Below are positions 1-6,975 of a stretch of 10,528 nt of DNA, one piece after another. Below the pieces are notes generated by a model. It did not search any database and had not been told where the DNA came from. It saw nothing but the letters and a program-made list of their open reading frames with translations. This DNA is from Eubacteriales bacterium. Lineage in GTDB: Bacteria > Bacillota > Clostridia > JANYKE01. Position numbers and translations under genes: made by a program. Every line of letters starts with the position of its first letter. Within the stretch, counting starts at the first letter, position 1. The stretch spans positions 1 through 10,528 of the forward strand of contig JANYKE010000212.1 in the NCBI GenBank assembly GCA_025361685.1. The letters are read 5' to 3'.

Positions 1-154
1 CATCATTAATAAAAGCACAAGTATTAACAATAATTACTTCTGCTATACTAAGGTCATTTGTTGAATTATGCTTTCCTTTTTTGATTGCTCCAAGAACAAT
101 CTCACTATCCACGAGATTTTTTGAACACCCCAATGATATCAAGCTAATTGTCAT
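1..154 (-). CDS. rimO: Ribosomal protein S12 methylthiotransferase RimO, N-terminal fragment
   Basis: Only the first 51 codons are inside the window; the gene runs off the left edge. RimO is a radical-SAM enzyme that methylthiolates a conserved aspartate of ribosomal protein S12. The visible part is the start of the N-terminal UPF0004 domain. It has the family pattern [12 protein letters not shown] at residues 7-18 and VNTCAFI at 43-49, giving two of the three expected cluster-binding cysteines (C10, C46). The [11 protein letters not shown] form favours RimO over its relative MiaB, which usually has a different sequence after the first cysteine. The start is an ATG at 152-154, with a GGAGAG ribosome binding site (165-170) inside the end of recX and 7 bp between the recX stop and this start. 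It is probably co-transcribed with recA and recX. Not shown here: the radical-SAM CxxxCxxC motif and TRAM domain, which lie outside. Confidence 0.9.
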   Translation of the reverse strand, partial: MTISLISLGCSKNLVDSEIVLGAIKKGKHNSTNDLSIAEVIIVNTCAFIND

Positions 155-161
155 TTGCTGT

Positions 162-644
162 TTACTCTCCGTAAATTTTTGAAAAAAGTTGGTTTATTGA
201 TTCGCTCGAAAATCCCTTCCTGGATAAAAAGCCATAGAACTTTCTTGTAAATTTTACATCCTTTAACTGTGTAATGTCAAATTGTTCAATATATCCATAT
301 CTTTTTTCAAAGCAGCTAACTATTCTTTCCTTCTCCTCATACGTCGAATAATGTAGACCTTTGTTGATTATTTCATCTTTGATTCCTTTTCTTCTTAATC
401 GAATCTTTAGCATGTTAAATGATTCGTGTTTTGTCTTCTTCCATTCTTTAATGTATTTAGTGACATATAGCTCATCATTCAGATATCCCAACTCTGAATA
501 ATGAGCTATAACTTCTTGAATTATTGGATCATCGAAACCGCATCTAGCAAGTTTTGTTTCAACCTCAAAAACTGTCCTCATCTTAAACGCAATGTATTTA
601 ATCGCGGCTTCTTTTGCCTCGGCCAAAGTAGTTCTAGATTTCAT
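162..644 (-). CDS. recX: Regulatory protein RecX
   Basis: A 160-residue protein immediately downstream of recA. RecX binds RecA filaments and modulates, usually inhibits, recombinase activity. The sequence is helix-rich and basic, with the repeated three-helix pattern of the family: an AFKMRT-VEVETKL-type first repeat (about residues 18-32), GYLNDELY (about 53-60), a basic [10 protein letters not shown] stretch (about 81-90) and a last repeat ending in [10 protein letters not shown]. The start chosen is ATG 642-644, which overlaps the end of recA by 11 bp and gives a family-like N-terminus. No convincing Shine-Dalgarno sequence precedes it, so translation is probably coupled to recA. The frame stays open upstream to a TTG at 699-701, and an ATG at 648-650 is also possible. 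Those starts would lie deeper inside recA and add no recognisable domain. The family call rests on pattern plus position beside recA. Confidence 0.88.
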   Translation of the reverse strand: MKSRTTLAEAKEAAIKYIAFKMRTVFEVETKLARCGFDDPIIQEVIAHYSELGYLNDELYVTKYIKEWKKTKHESFNMLKIRLRRKGIKDEIINKGLHYSTYEEKERIVSCFEKRYGYIEQFDITQLKDVKFTRKFYGFLSRKGFSSESINQLFSKIYGE

Positions 645-1674
645 CGGCATCGTTATCGATAATAGTTTTGTCATGAACATCATTTGGTTCAAATGTTTCA
701 ATTAAACTGTCTCTAATTATATTCTCAATCTCAAGGCAGGTTTCACTATGCTCAATAAGGTATTGCCTGGAATTCTCTCGACCTTGTCCAATCTTTTCGC
801 CATGATAAGCAAACCAAGCCCCGCTTTTATCAACAATGCCCATTGTGGTTGCAATATCAAGGATATTGCCCTCTTTAGATATTCCTTTGCCATATATAAT
901 ATCAAACTCGGTCTCCTTAAATGGCGGAGCAATTTTATTCTTAACGACCTTAATTCTTGTTCTGTTACCGATAATCTCTGTTCCTTGCTTAAGAGCTTCA
1001 ATTCTCCTAACGTCAAGGCGAACCGATGAATAAAACTTTAGTGCTCTACCGCCCGGAGTAACTTCAGGATTGCCAAACATTACGCCAACCTTTTCTCTCA
1101 ACTGATTAATAAATACCATTGAAGTATTTGATTTACTGATAACACCTGCGAGTTTTCTCAGGGCTTGAGACATAAGACGCGCTTGCAAACCAATATGAGA
1201 ATCTCCCATCTCGCCATCAATTTCAGCTTTTGGAACTAAAGCAGCAACTGAGTCAACAACTATAATATCAATTGCAGAGCTTCTTACCAGTGCTTCTGCA
1301 ATCTCCAGTGCCTGCTCTCCGGTATCAGGCTGTGAAACGATTAGGTTCTCGACGTCGACGCCTAGATTGCGCGCATACTGCGGATCAAGTGCATGCTCTG
1401 CATCAATAAACGCTGCCTCTCCGCCTAGTCTCTGTGCTTCTGCAATCATATGCAATGCAACAGTAGTCTTACCTGAAGATTCAGGCCCAAATATCTCAAT
1501 GATTCGTCCTTTGGGAATTCCGCCTATTCCCAAAGCAATATCCAGTCCCAAAGCACCGGTCGGTATTGATTCAACATTTAAATGAATATTATCTCCTAAT
1601 TTCATAACCGCACCTTTACCAAATTGCCTCTCGATATTTGCAAATGCCATCTCTAACGCCTTTTTTTTATCCAT
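634..1674 (-). CDS. recA: Recombinase RecA
   Basis: A complete 346-residue RecA, the ATP-dependent strand-exchange protein of homologous recombination and co-protease for LexA cleavage. Visible motifs are Walker A GPESSGKT at 63-70, the DAEHALDP segment at 91-98 with E93 in the catalytic glutamate position, Walker B IIVVDS at 137-142, and the NQLREK...[12 protein letters not shown] region around 190-214 covering DNA-binding loop L2. The tail is acidic (DNDADEI). The start is ATG 1672-1674, giving the usual [12 protein letters not shown]-terminus, with AAAGGAG eight bases upstream. An in-frame ATG 36 bp further upstream lies within the LexA box and is not preferred. The gene has its own SOS-type promoter in the 94-bp gap after murJ, and its last 11 bp overlap recX. 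No inteins or disruptions are seen. Confidence 0.98.
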   Translation of the reverse strand: MDKKKALEMAFANIERQFGKGAVMKLGDNIHLNVESIPTGALGLDIALGIGGIPKGRIIEIFGPESSGKTTVALHMIAEAQRLGGEAAFIDAEHALDPQYARNLGVDVENLIVSQPDTGEQALEIAEALVRSSAIDIIVVDSVAALVPKAEIDGEMGDSHIGLQARLMSQALRKLAGVISKSNTSMVFINQLREKVGVMFGNPEVTPGGRALKFYSSVRLDVRRIEALKQGTEIIGNRTRIKVVKNKIAPPFKETEFDIIYGKGISKEGNILDIATTMGIVDKSGAWFAYHGEKIGQGRENSRQYLIEHSETCLEIENIIRDSLIETFEPNDVHDKTIIDNDADEI

Positions 1675-1682
1675 TATTTTAT

Positions 1683-1689
1683 CTCCTTT
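1683..1689 (-). promoter_or_regulatory. Ribosome binding site of recA
   Basis: AAAGGAG on the minus strand, eight bases before ATG 1672-1674. It decides the recA start in favour of the [10 protein letters not shown]-terminus over the in-frame ATG at 1708-1710. Confidence 0.85.
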
Positions 1690-1704
1690 ATCAAATAGTA
1701 AAAA

Positions 1705-1716
1705 GAACATATGTTC
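1705..1716 (-). promoter_or_regulatory. LexA (SOS) operator of recA
   Basis: The sequence GAACATATGTTC is a perfect 12-bp palindrome, flanked by one more matching base on each side (AGAACATATGTTCT, 1704-1717). It matches the Gram-positive LexA box core GAAC-N4-GTTC. It lies just downstream of the predicted -10 box and covers the expected transcription start, 31 bp before the recA start codon. A repressor bound here would block promoter escape. The match to the known consensus and the position before recA make the assignment strong. LexA itself is not encoded in the window. Confidence 0.92.
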
Positions 1717-1722
1717 TCCATA

Positions 1723-1751
1723 AGAATAATACTTTTCTCACAAAATGTCAA
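1723..1751 (-). promoter_or_regulatory. recA promoter (sigma-A type)
   Basis: Reading on the minus strand, a perfect -35 box TTGACA (1746-1751) is followed by a 17-nt spacer and TATTCT (1723-1728), four of six matches to TATAAT. Transcription is predicted to start at about 1715-1717, directly in the LexA box. A run of seven T on the minus strand upstream of -35 (1761-1767) could act as an UP-like element. This promoter sits in the gap between murJ and recA, so recA-recX-rimO can be expressed independently of the upstream genes. Confidence 0.85.
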
Positions 1752-1768
1752 CACGTACACAAAAAAAG

Positions 1769-3346
1769 TTATTTTACTACATTCTTCGCGTTTATTCTAT
1801 TGTACAGCCTCTTCAACGGGGTGTTAATCAACTCAATTTTCATAAACATCATTAGTCCTATATACACTAAACCGCATATGCAAACTTCACCAAACAGAAT
1901 CACAACTTTAGATATCTTTGTAAAGCTATCCATTGGTATAGAATTTGTCATTATCATTAGTATACTTGCAGTCACAAACCCACTTGCAACGACTTTTAGA
2001 ATCAAAATTGTGATTTCACGCAGTTCCAGTCGTACTACTCGTTTGTGAATCATTATGGTCAGGAGCAAAGCATTTATAAAGCTAGCAAGTGAATATGCAA
2101 GCGCAATGCCGGCAACAGCAAAATATTCTTTTAAAATAATAATCAAAACAAAATTGCACACAACTGAAATTGCTCCCGTAAAAAATGGTGTCTTCGTGTC
2201 ATTCACGGCATAAAATGCACGATTTAAAACTGTAACCTGTGATTGAAATACGACGGCTATTGCAAAAAATGCTAATATCTGAGCAATTAAAATTATATTT
2301 TCAGCACTAACCTTTTCGGTAAAACGAAAAAATACATCAGCTATTTCCTTACCGCTCACTGCAAAAACAATTGCAAATGGTATACAGAATATAAAAGTAT
2401 AAGAAAGACCCTTTGTCATTAATTCTTTGAACTTTGTCATATTTTTCTCCAAAGCAAGAGCAGCCAAAGATGGTAAAATCGTTATACCAATAGCCTGCGA
2501 AATAATAGCATACGGAAATTGCCATAATCTGTCTGTTGTTCTATACGCGGTAACGCTGCCCTCAAGAAATCCACTTGCAAAGTTAACAGCAATTATAGTA
2601 TTTATCTGAACAATTGATGAAGATAAAAAAGCCGGCAAATAAAGACTCAATATTTTTGAAAAACCTTTATCTTTAAAATTTAATATTGCCTTATATAATT
2701 TGAAATGTTTCATGGAGAAAAGAAGTTGGCAAACGAAATAAATCGCGGAGGCAAATAACACGCCTGTGGCAACTGCCTCTACTCCGTAATAACTTAAAAA
2801 CAAAAGGCTGAAAATGCAAAAGACATTATAAATTGCCGGTCCAAGTGTTGAAATAAAAAACTTGTTATATGAGTTAAGAACACCATTGCAAATTCCGGCA
2901 AGCATCAGAAATATTATTGAAGGCAATAATATTCTGGTTAATCTAATTGTTAAATCAAGTTTAATTGAATCATCAATATATGATGTAGTAAAAAGCTGAA
3001 TCAACTGTTCGGTAAATATCATCCCAAACACGCATAGAATTGCCATTGCAATAAAAGAAAAATTCAAAAATGAGCTAATTGATTTCCAGCCATCTTTCTC
3101 GTTACCTTTATGAATATACGAGGTCAAAACTGGAATTAATGCTGCCGCAATTGCGCCGCCTATAAGCAGATTATATATTACATCGGGAATTACAACTGCT
3201 ATATTATATGCGTCTCCAACAAGCCCGATGCCCAGCTTATTTGGAATCATAACTTCCTTCACAAAACCGGTAAGCCGACTAATTAATATAGCTATCATAA
3301 CAAGCATAACCGATCTTTGGAGGCTAAACTTTTTCTGCTTAAGCAT
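1769..3346 (-). CDS. murJ: Lipid II flippase MurJ (MviN family)
   Basis: A 525-residue polytopic membrane protein of the MOP/MviN superfamily, which moves lipid-linked peptidoglycan precursor across the cytoplasmic membrane. The N-terminus shows the family pattern: SRLTGFVKEV at about 23-32, GDAYNIA at 44-50 and the P-x5-LLIGGAIAAALIP stretch at about 54-72. Many hydrophobic segments follow, compatible with the 14 helices typical of MurJ. Length is normal. The start ATG (3344-3346) lies within the last codons of cinA, an 8-bp overlap, and its AGGAGG ribosome binding site (3354-3359, 7-nt spacing) is inside cinA, so the two are translationally linked. The stop is followed by 94 bp holding the recA promoter. 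A spore-related MOP paralogue such as SpoVB is less likely, because the N-terminal pattern fits MurJ. Confidence 0.9.
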   Translation of the reverse strand: MLKQKKFSLQRSVMLVMIAILISRLTGFVKEVMIPNKLGIGLVGDAYNIAVVIPDVIYNLLIGGAIAAALIPVLTSYIHKGNEKDGWKSISSFLNFSFIAMAILCVFGMIFTEQLIQLFTTSYIDDSIKLDLTIRLTRILLPSIIFLMLAGICNGVLNSYNKFFISTLGPAIYNVFCIFSLLFLSYYGVEAVATGVLFASAIYFVCQLLFSMKHFKLYKAILNFKDKGFSKILSLYLPAFLSSSIVQINTIIAVNFASGFLEGSVTAYRTTDRLWQFPYAIISQAIGITILPSLAALALEKNMTKFKELMTKGLSYTFIFCIPFAIVFAVSGKEIADVFFRFTEKVSAENIILIAQILAFFAIAVVFQSQVTVLNRAFYAVNDTKTPFFTGAISVVCNFVLIIILKEYFAVAGIALAYSLASFINALLLTIMIHKRVVRLELREITILILKVVASGFVTASILMIMTNSIPMDSFTKISKVVILFGEVCICGLVYIGLMMFMKIELINTPLKRLYNRINAKNVVK

Positions 3347-4580
3347 TAAGCTTCCTCCTGATCATATCAAATGCGTTTGCAACAGCCTTGTTGCGAATTT
3401 GTTCCCTGCTTCCGGTAAAAAAGAATTTTTCGCATGTTACACTATCTAAATCTTTACCGGCTAAAGCAATATAAACGAGGCCAACAGGTTTCTCCTCTGT
3501 TCCTCCATCAGGACCTGCAATTCCGGTTACAGCAATCCCTAAATCTGCACAGGATAATTTGATTATCCCGATCGCCATTTCCCTAGCCGTCTCTGCGCTA
3601 ACAGCACCATATGCGTTAAGAGTGTCATTTGAGACACCCAACAAACTAACCTTTGCCTCATTGCTATAAACAACAGTACTCATTTTGAAAACCTTTGAAA
3701 TTCCCGGAAAGTCAGTCAGTTTTGCTGCTATCATTCCGCCGGTGCATGACTCTGCCGTAGCAATCGTCATACCTTTATCAATCAGTAATTTCGAGGTAAC
3801 TTCTGCAAGAGTTTCTGTTCCATTATTGAAAATATAATCTCCTAACCTTTTTTGCAATTCCTCTTTTATAGGCAGCATCAATTTTACTGCTTCATCTTTT
3901 GTCTCTGCGCAAGCTGTTACTCTTAGTGTTATTTCCCCATAGTTAACATAAGGCGCAATCGTTGGATTTGATTGGTCATCAATTAAATCAATAATTATAT
4001 TTTCCATGCTTGATTCGCCTAGACCAAACACTTTAATATATTCAGAATATATATGCAATTCATTTTTAGCCATAATATATTGCATAACAAAATCATCAAA
4101 CATCGGAATCATTTCAAATGGCGGCCCCGGAAGAATTATAATGGTATTAGAACCAGTCTCGATTATAAAGCCGGGAGCTGTACCATTTGCATTCTGAATT
4201 ATTATTGATCCTTTCGGAAAGTAAGCTTGTTTCTCATTGCTCAACACCATTGTTTTGTTGATTTTGCTAAAGAAAGTCTTTATTTTTATTAAGGTTGGTT
4301 CATCTAAAACCATCGGCAAATTTAAATATTCGGCAATCGTTTCTTTTGTAATATCGTCTTTTGTTGGCCCCAAACCACCGGTAACTATTACTATATCGGC
4401 GCGTGACAGTGCAAGCTTTAAAGATGTTTTGATCCGATCCGCATTGTCCCCTATAACCGAATGAAAATATACGCCAACGCCGGCCTCAGGAAGACGTCTC
4501 GAAATGTACTGAGCATTTGTATTTGAAATCTGCCCCATAAGCAACTCTGTGCCAATTGCCAGCACTTCACATTTTTGCAT
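3339..4580 (-). CDS. cinA: Competence/damage-inducible protein CinA (nicotinamide-nucleotide amidase type)
   Basis: A 413-residue two-domain CinA. The N-terminal molybdopterin-binding-like (MoCF/COG1058) domain spans about 1-170, with GTELLMGQ at 10-17, TGGLGPTKDD at 67-76 and ILPGPP at 149-154. The C-terminal CinA domain (about 255-413) carries AESCTGG at 276-282 and TGIAGPDGG at 352-360, the region associated with NMN deamidase activity; the N-terminal domain has ADP-ribose pyrophosphatase activity in studied homologues. Together they act in pyridine nucleotide salvage. The start is placed at ATG 4578-4580, preceded by AAAGG at 7-nt spacing and giving the usual MxxxEVLAIGTELL N-terminus. 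An in-frame TTG at 4593-4595 would add five residues. It follows the ACT gene by 21 bp and overlaps murJ by 8 bp. No LexA box or clear promoter of its own is seen. Confidence 0.95.
   Translation of the reverse strand: MQKCEVLAIGTELLMGQISNTNAQYISRRLPEAGVGVYFHSVIGDNADRIKTSLKLALSRADIVIVTGGLGPTKDDITKETIAEYLNLPMVLDEPTLIKIKTFFSKINKTMVLSNEKQAYFPKGSIIIQNANGTAPGFIIETGSNTIIILPGPPFEMIPMFDDFVMQYIMAKNELHIYSEYIKVFGLGESSMENIIIDLIDDQSNPTIAPYVNYGEITLRVTACAETKDEAVKLMLPIKEELQKRLGDYIFNNGTETLAEVTSKLLIDKGMTIATAESCTGGMIAAKLTDFPGISKVFKMSTVVYSNEAKVSLLGVSNDTLNAYGAVSAETAREMAIGIIKLSCADLGIAVTGIAGPDGGTEEKPVGLVYIALAGKDLDSVTCEKFFFTGSREQIRNKAVANAFDMIRRKLNA
3354..3359 (-). promoter_or_regulatory. Ribosome binding site of murJ inside cinA
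   Basis: AGGAGG on the minus strand, encoding the two arginines of the cinA RRKLNA terminus, lies seven bases before the murJ ATG. The strong site supports the overlapping start. Confidence 0.85.
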
Positions 4581-4587
4581 TACATCG

Positions 4588-4592
4588 CCTTT
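4588..4592 (-). promoter_or_regulatory. Ribosome binding site of cinA
   Basis: AAAGG on the minus strand, seven bases before ATG 4578-4580. It favours this start over the TTG at 4593-4595, which it partly overlaps in position. Confidence 0.6.
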
Positions 4593-4601
4593 CAAAAAAG
4601 C

Positions 4602-5027
4602 TTATATTTCTTCTAATGATTTAATTACGCTGATGTCTCTATTCTTTAGTGATTCGATTGCTTTTTCGTTATTATCGGCTTTGATTACAATAAACGCACG
4701 TTCTTTTTTCCGTCCTGTAAATGCGTAAAGATATTCAATTGCAACTCCTGCATCTTTCAACACAGTCAAACAGTTTGCCATGCTTCCCGGCTTGTCGCTC
4801 ATCGAAACAGTAATTACACTTGTAATATTTACGGCAAACCCCTTTTCCTTAAGTTTCTCAAAAGCAAGGTCAGTATTGTCAACAATGATCCTTAATATTC
4901 CAAAATCTGTCGTATCCGCAATGCACAATGCCCTGATATCGACATTGTTCTCTGCAAGAACTTCTGCCACTGTCGCCAGTCTTCCGGGAGTATTTCCCAA
5001 AAAAATTGAAATTTGATTAATTAACAT
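4602..5027 (-). CDS. Tandem ACT-domain protein
   Basis: A 141-residue protein made of two ACT domains and nothing else. The first (about 3-65) has GNTPGRLATVAEVLAENNVDI at 11-31. The second (about 72-136) has SDKPGSMANCLTVLKDAGVAI at 77-97. Both show the loop-glycine/helix pattern of small-molecule-binding ACT modules, which often bind amino acids. There is no catalytic or DNA-binding domain, so a sensor or allosteric partner is likely. Stand-alone tandem ACT proteins are commonly found next to phenylacetate-CoA ligase genes, as here, 33 bp after paaK-2. The likely ligand (aromatic amino acid or aryl acid) is inferred from context only. The start ATG 5025-5027 has GGAGG at 8-nt spacing. Confidence 0.88.
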   Translation of the reverse strand: MLINQISIFLGNTPGRLATVAEVLAENNVDIRALCIADTTDFGILRIIVDNTDLAFEKLKEKGFAVNITSVITVSMSDKPGSMANCLTVLKDAGVAIEYLYAFTGRKKERAFIVIKADNNEKAIESLKNRDISVIKSLEEI

Positions 5028-5040
5028 ATTAATAACCTCC

Positions 5041-5052
5041 TAAAATATTTTA
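5041..5052. repeat. Short AT palindrome between paaK-2 and the ACT gene
   Basis: TAAAATATTTTA is a perfect 12-bp palindrome just before the ribosome binding site of the ACT gene, in the 33-bp gap after paaK-2. It has no GC pairs and no loop, so it is a weak hairpin and not a terminator. It could be a protein-binding site or chance in AT-rich DNA. Confidence 0.3.
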
Positions 5053-5060
5053 TACGAGCG

Positions 5061-6368
5061 CTATTTTATTTCCCTTCTGTCAATAACTCTTTTTGCCTTA
5101 CCTTCGCTTCTAGTTATTGTTAATGGTTCAACCAATTTAACATTTGCGCTTATGCCAAGAACAGCTTCTATTCTTTTTTTGATAGATGATTCAAATTTTT
5201 CCAGAAGCCTGATCTCATCAGAAAATATTTCAGTTGTCATTTCTACTTCAACACTAAGCGTGTCAAGATTATCAACTCTGTCAACTATCAGTTGGTAATG
5301 TGGCTCCACACTATCAAATTCAAGGATTACGCTTTCTACTTGTGAAGGAAATACATTGACCCCTCTTATTATTAGCATGTCATCGGTTCTTCCTGTAACC
5401 TTACTCATACGTGCCATTGTACGCCCGCATCCACAGGCATCATAGTCAAGTGCAGAGATGTCCTTTGTTCTATATCTGATTAGCGGCAGTCCTTCTTTAG
5501 TTATAGTTGTAAATATCAATTCGCCTTTAGTTCCTGCCGGCAAAGTCTCCCCTGTATCCGGATCAATTATCTCAGGAATAAAGTGATCTTCCCAAATATG
5601 AAGTCCGTTGTTGTAACCGCATCCGCAAGATACTCCGGGGCCCATGATTTCGCTCAATCCATAAATATCGTATGCCTTTAAGTTCAAACGATGTTCAATT
5701 TCATTACGCATATTTTCAGTCCATGGCTCCGCACCGAATATACCTGCTCTCAATTTAAGTTTGCTGGTGTCAACATTTTCTTTCATAATTGTTTCCGCTA
5801 AATACAGAGCGTATGAAGGTGTGCATGCAATATGCGTTGAGCCTAAATCCATCATCATTTGAATCTGTCTACTTGTGTTTCCGGCAGAAACCGGAATAAC
5901 AGTTGCACCTAGCGCTTCTGTTCCGTAATGAAGCCCAAGTCCACCGGTAAATAGTCCATAACCATATGCAACTTGTACTGTTGAATTCTTATCAGCGCCG
6001 GCACATGACAATGATCTTGCAACAAGATCAGCCCAAACCTTAATATCATTTTTTGTATAGCCGACAATTGTCTGTTTGCCGGTTGTTCCTGATGATGCGT
6101 GAATTCTTACTATCTCATCTGCGGGTTTAGCAAAAAGTCCAAATGGATATGTGTCACGCAAATCTTGTTTTGTTGTAAACGGAAGCTTGCTAATATCTGC
6201 CACTGTGACAATATCACCGGGTTCAACTCCCTTGTCAATCATCTTCTGTTTGTAATACGGCACATTTTCATACACTCTTTGAACAAGTGCTCGCAATCTC
6301 TCGGACTGTATTTTCTGAATAAGCTCCCTACTCATAGTCTCTTCTTCTTGTTGCCAATATTTTTCCAT
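5061..6368 (-). CDS. paaK: Phenylacetate-CoA ligase family enzyme, second copy (paaK-2)
   Basis: A 435-residue AMP-forming aryl-acid CoA ligase that converts an aryl acid such as phenylacetate, with ATP and CoA, to aryl-CoA, AMP and PPi. Motifs of the adenylate-forming superfamily are SSGTTGK at 92-98, YGLSEIMGPGVS at 236-247, YRTKD at 299-303, GRTDDMLIIRGVNVFP at 326-341 and a C-terminal GKAKR (423-427) holding the expected catalytic lysine region. FGAEPW at 211-216 is typical of phenylacetate-type enzymes. Cysteines 248, 250, 312 and 314 may form a metal site. The start is ATG 6366-6368, seven bases from GGAGG; the ATG two codons earlier is only one base from it. The gene lies 34 bp after iorB and 33 bp before the ACT gene. 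Substrate cannot be told from the sequence. Confidence 0.93.
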   Translation of the reverse strand: MEKYWQQEEETMSRELIQKIQSERLRALVQRVYENVPYYKQKMIDKGVEPGDIVTVADISKLPFTTKQDLRDTYPFGLFAKPADEIVRIHASSGTTGKQTIVGYTKNDIKVWADLVARSLSCAGADKNSTVQVAYGYGLFTGGLGLHYGTEALGATVIPVSAGNTSRQIQMMMDLGSTHIACTPSYALYLAETIMKENVDTSKLKLRAGIFGAEPWTENMRNEIEHRLNLKAYDIYGLSEIMGPGVSCGCGYNNGLHIWEDHFIPEIIDPDTGETLPAGTKGELIFTTITKEGLPLIRYRTKDISALDYDACGCGRTMARMSKVTGRTDDMLIIRGVNVFPSQVESVILEFDSVEPHYQLIVDRVDNLDTLSVEVEMTTEIFSDEIRLLEKFESSIKKRIEAVLGISANVKLVEPLTITRSEGKAKRVIDRREIK

Positions 6369-6375
6369 AATCATA

Positions 6376-6380
6376 CCTCC
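6376..6380 (-). promoter_or_regulatory. Ribosome binding site of paaK-2
   Basis: GGAGG (within AAGGAGG) on the minus strand. Spacing is 7 nt to ATG 6366-6368 but only 1 nt to the in-frame ATG 6372-6374, so the downstream ATG is the functional start. Confidence 0.8.
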
Positions 6381-6402
6381 TTAAAAAAACCTTATTATCG
6401 AA

Positions 6403-6975
6403 TCAAAGTGAATAGCCAACATTAAAGGCTTCAATATTAACATCCAATAATTTTTTGGGAACAACTGTATTAATCGCATCAATCCAATGCGCCTTATCAA
6501 CATCAAGTCTTTTAGCCATAATACCAATCATAACAACATTTAAAGCCTTAAAGTTCCCACATTTTTTTGCAATGTCGAGTGCGTCCGCAAAAATGGCATT
6601 TGGTGTTATTTGTTTTACGTACTCTTCAATTCCTTCGGGATATTTTACGCTTCCGATAATTACCGGCATCGGATTTATCCTCTGGGAATTTACAATTATA
6701 TAGCCATCATTTCCTAAAAACTCAAACCATCTTATTGCTTCAAGCACTTCAAATGCAAGAATTATATCAGCCTGACCTTTTTCAACAATCGGTGAATCGA
6801 TTTTATCGCCCATTCGCGCATAAGTGACGACACTTCCTCCTCTCTGAGACATTCCATGAACCTCTGATACTTTAACGTCGTAGCCGGCATTCAAAGCTGT
6901 CTGTCCGATTATTTTACTCGTTAGTAGTGTTCCCTGCCCGCCTACGCCCGCAATAATAATATTTATTGTCTTCAT
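6403..6975 (-). CDS. iorB: Indolepyruvate:ferredoxin oxidoreductase, beta subunit
   Basis: A 190-residue subunit of the 2-oxoacid:ferredoxin oxidoreductase gamma-type fold. It pairs with IorA to interconvert aryl-2-oxoacids (indolepyruvate, phenylpyruvate, 4-hydroxyphenylpyruvate) and aryl-acetyl-CoA plus CO2, using ferredoxin. Diagnostic segments are the N-terminal AGVGGQGTLLTSKIIG at 9-24 and EVHGMSQRGGSV at 38-49, both highly characteristic of IorB. The length is usual. The start ATG overlaps the iorA stop in a 4-bp ATGA junction, with AGGTGA six bases upstream, so the two subunits are translationally coupled and should be made in matched amounts. There are no iron-sulfur motifs here; those are in IorA. 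Confidence 0.95.
   Translation of the reverse strand: MKTINIIIAGVGGQGTLLTSKIIGQTALNAGYDVKVSEVHGMSQRGGSVVTYARMGDKIDSPIVEKGQADIILAFEVLEAIRWFEFLGNDGYIIVNSQRINPMPVIIGSVKYPEGIEEYVKQITPNAIFADALDIAKKCGNFKALNVVMIGIMAKRLDVDKAHWIDAINTVVPKKLLDVNIEAFNVGYSL

Noticed and set aside
675..690. GAAC...GTTC near the end of recA as a second LexA box
   Set aside because: The half-sites are eight bases apart rather than four and lie inside the recA coding region.
748..1029. Plus-strand open frames across recA, cinA, ior and paaK genes
   Set aside because: They lie antisense to well-supported genes, show no family motifs and have no convincing ribosome binding sites, so they are chance frames.
1752..1771. Run of seven T after the murJ stop as a terminator
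   Set aside because: No GC-rich stem precedes the T-run on the minus strand, so an intrinsic terminator is not supported.
5053..5092. Possible promoter before the ACT gene: TTGACA at the end of paaK-2 and TATAAA in the gap
   Set aside because: The spacer is 23 nt, too long for a sigma-A promoter, and the TTGACA is part of the conserved VIDRR codons of the ligase.
6372..6374. First in-frame ATG of paaK-2 as the start
   Set aside because: It lies one base from GGAGG, too close for initiation; the ATG two codons later has ideal spacing.
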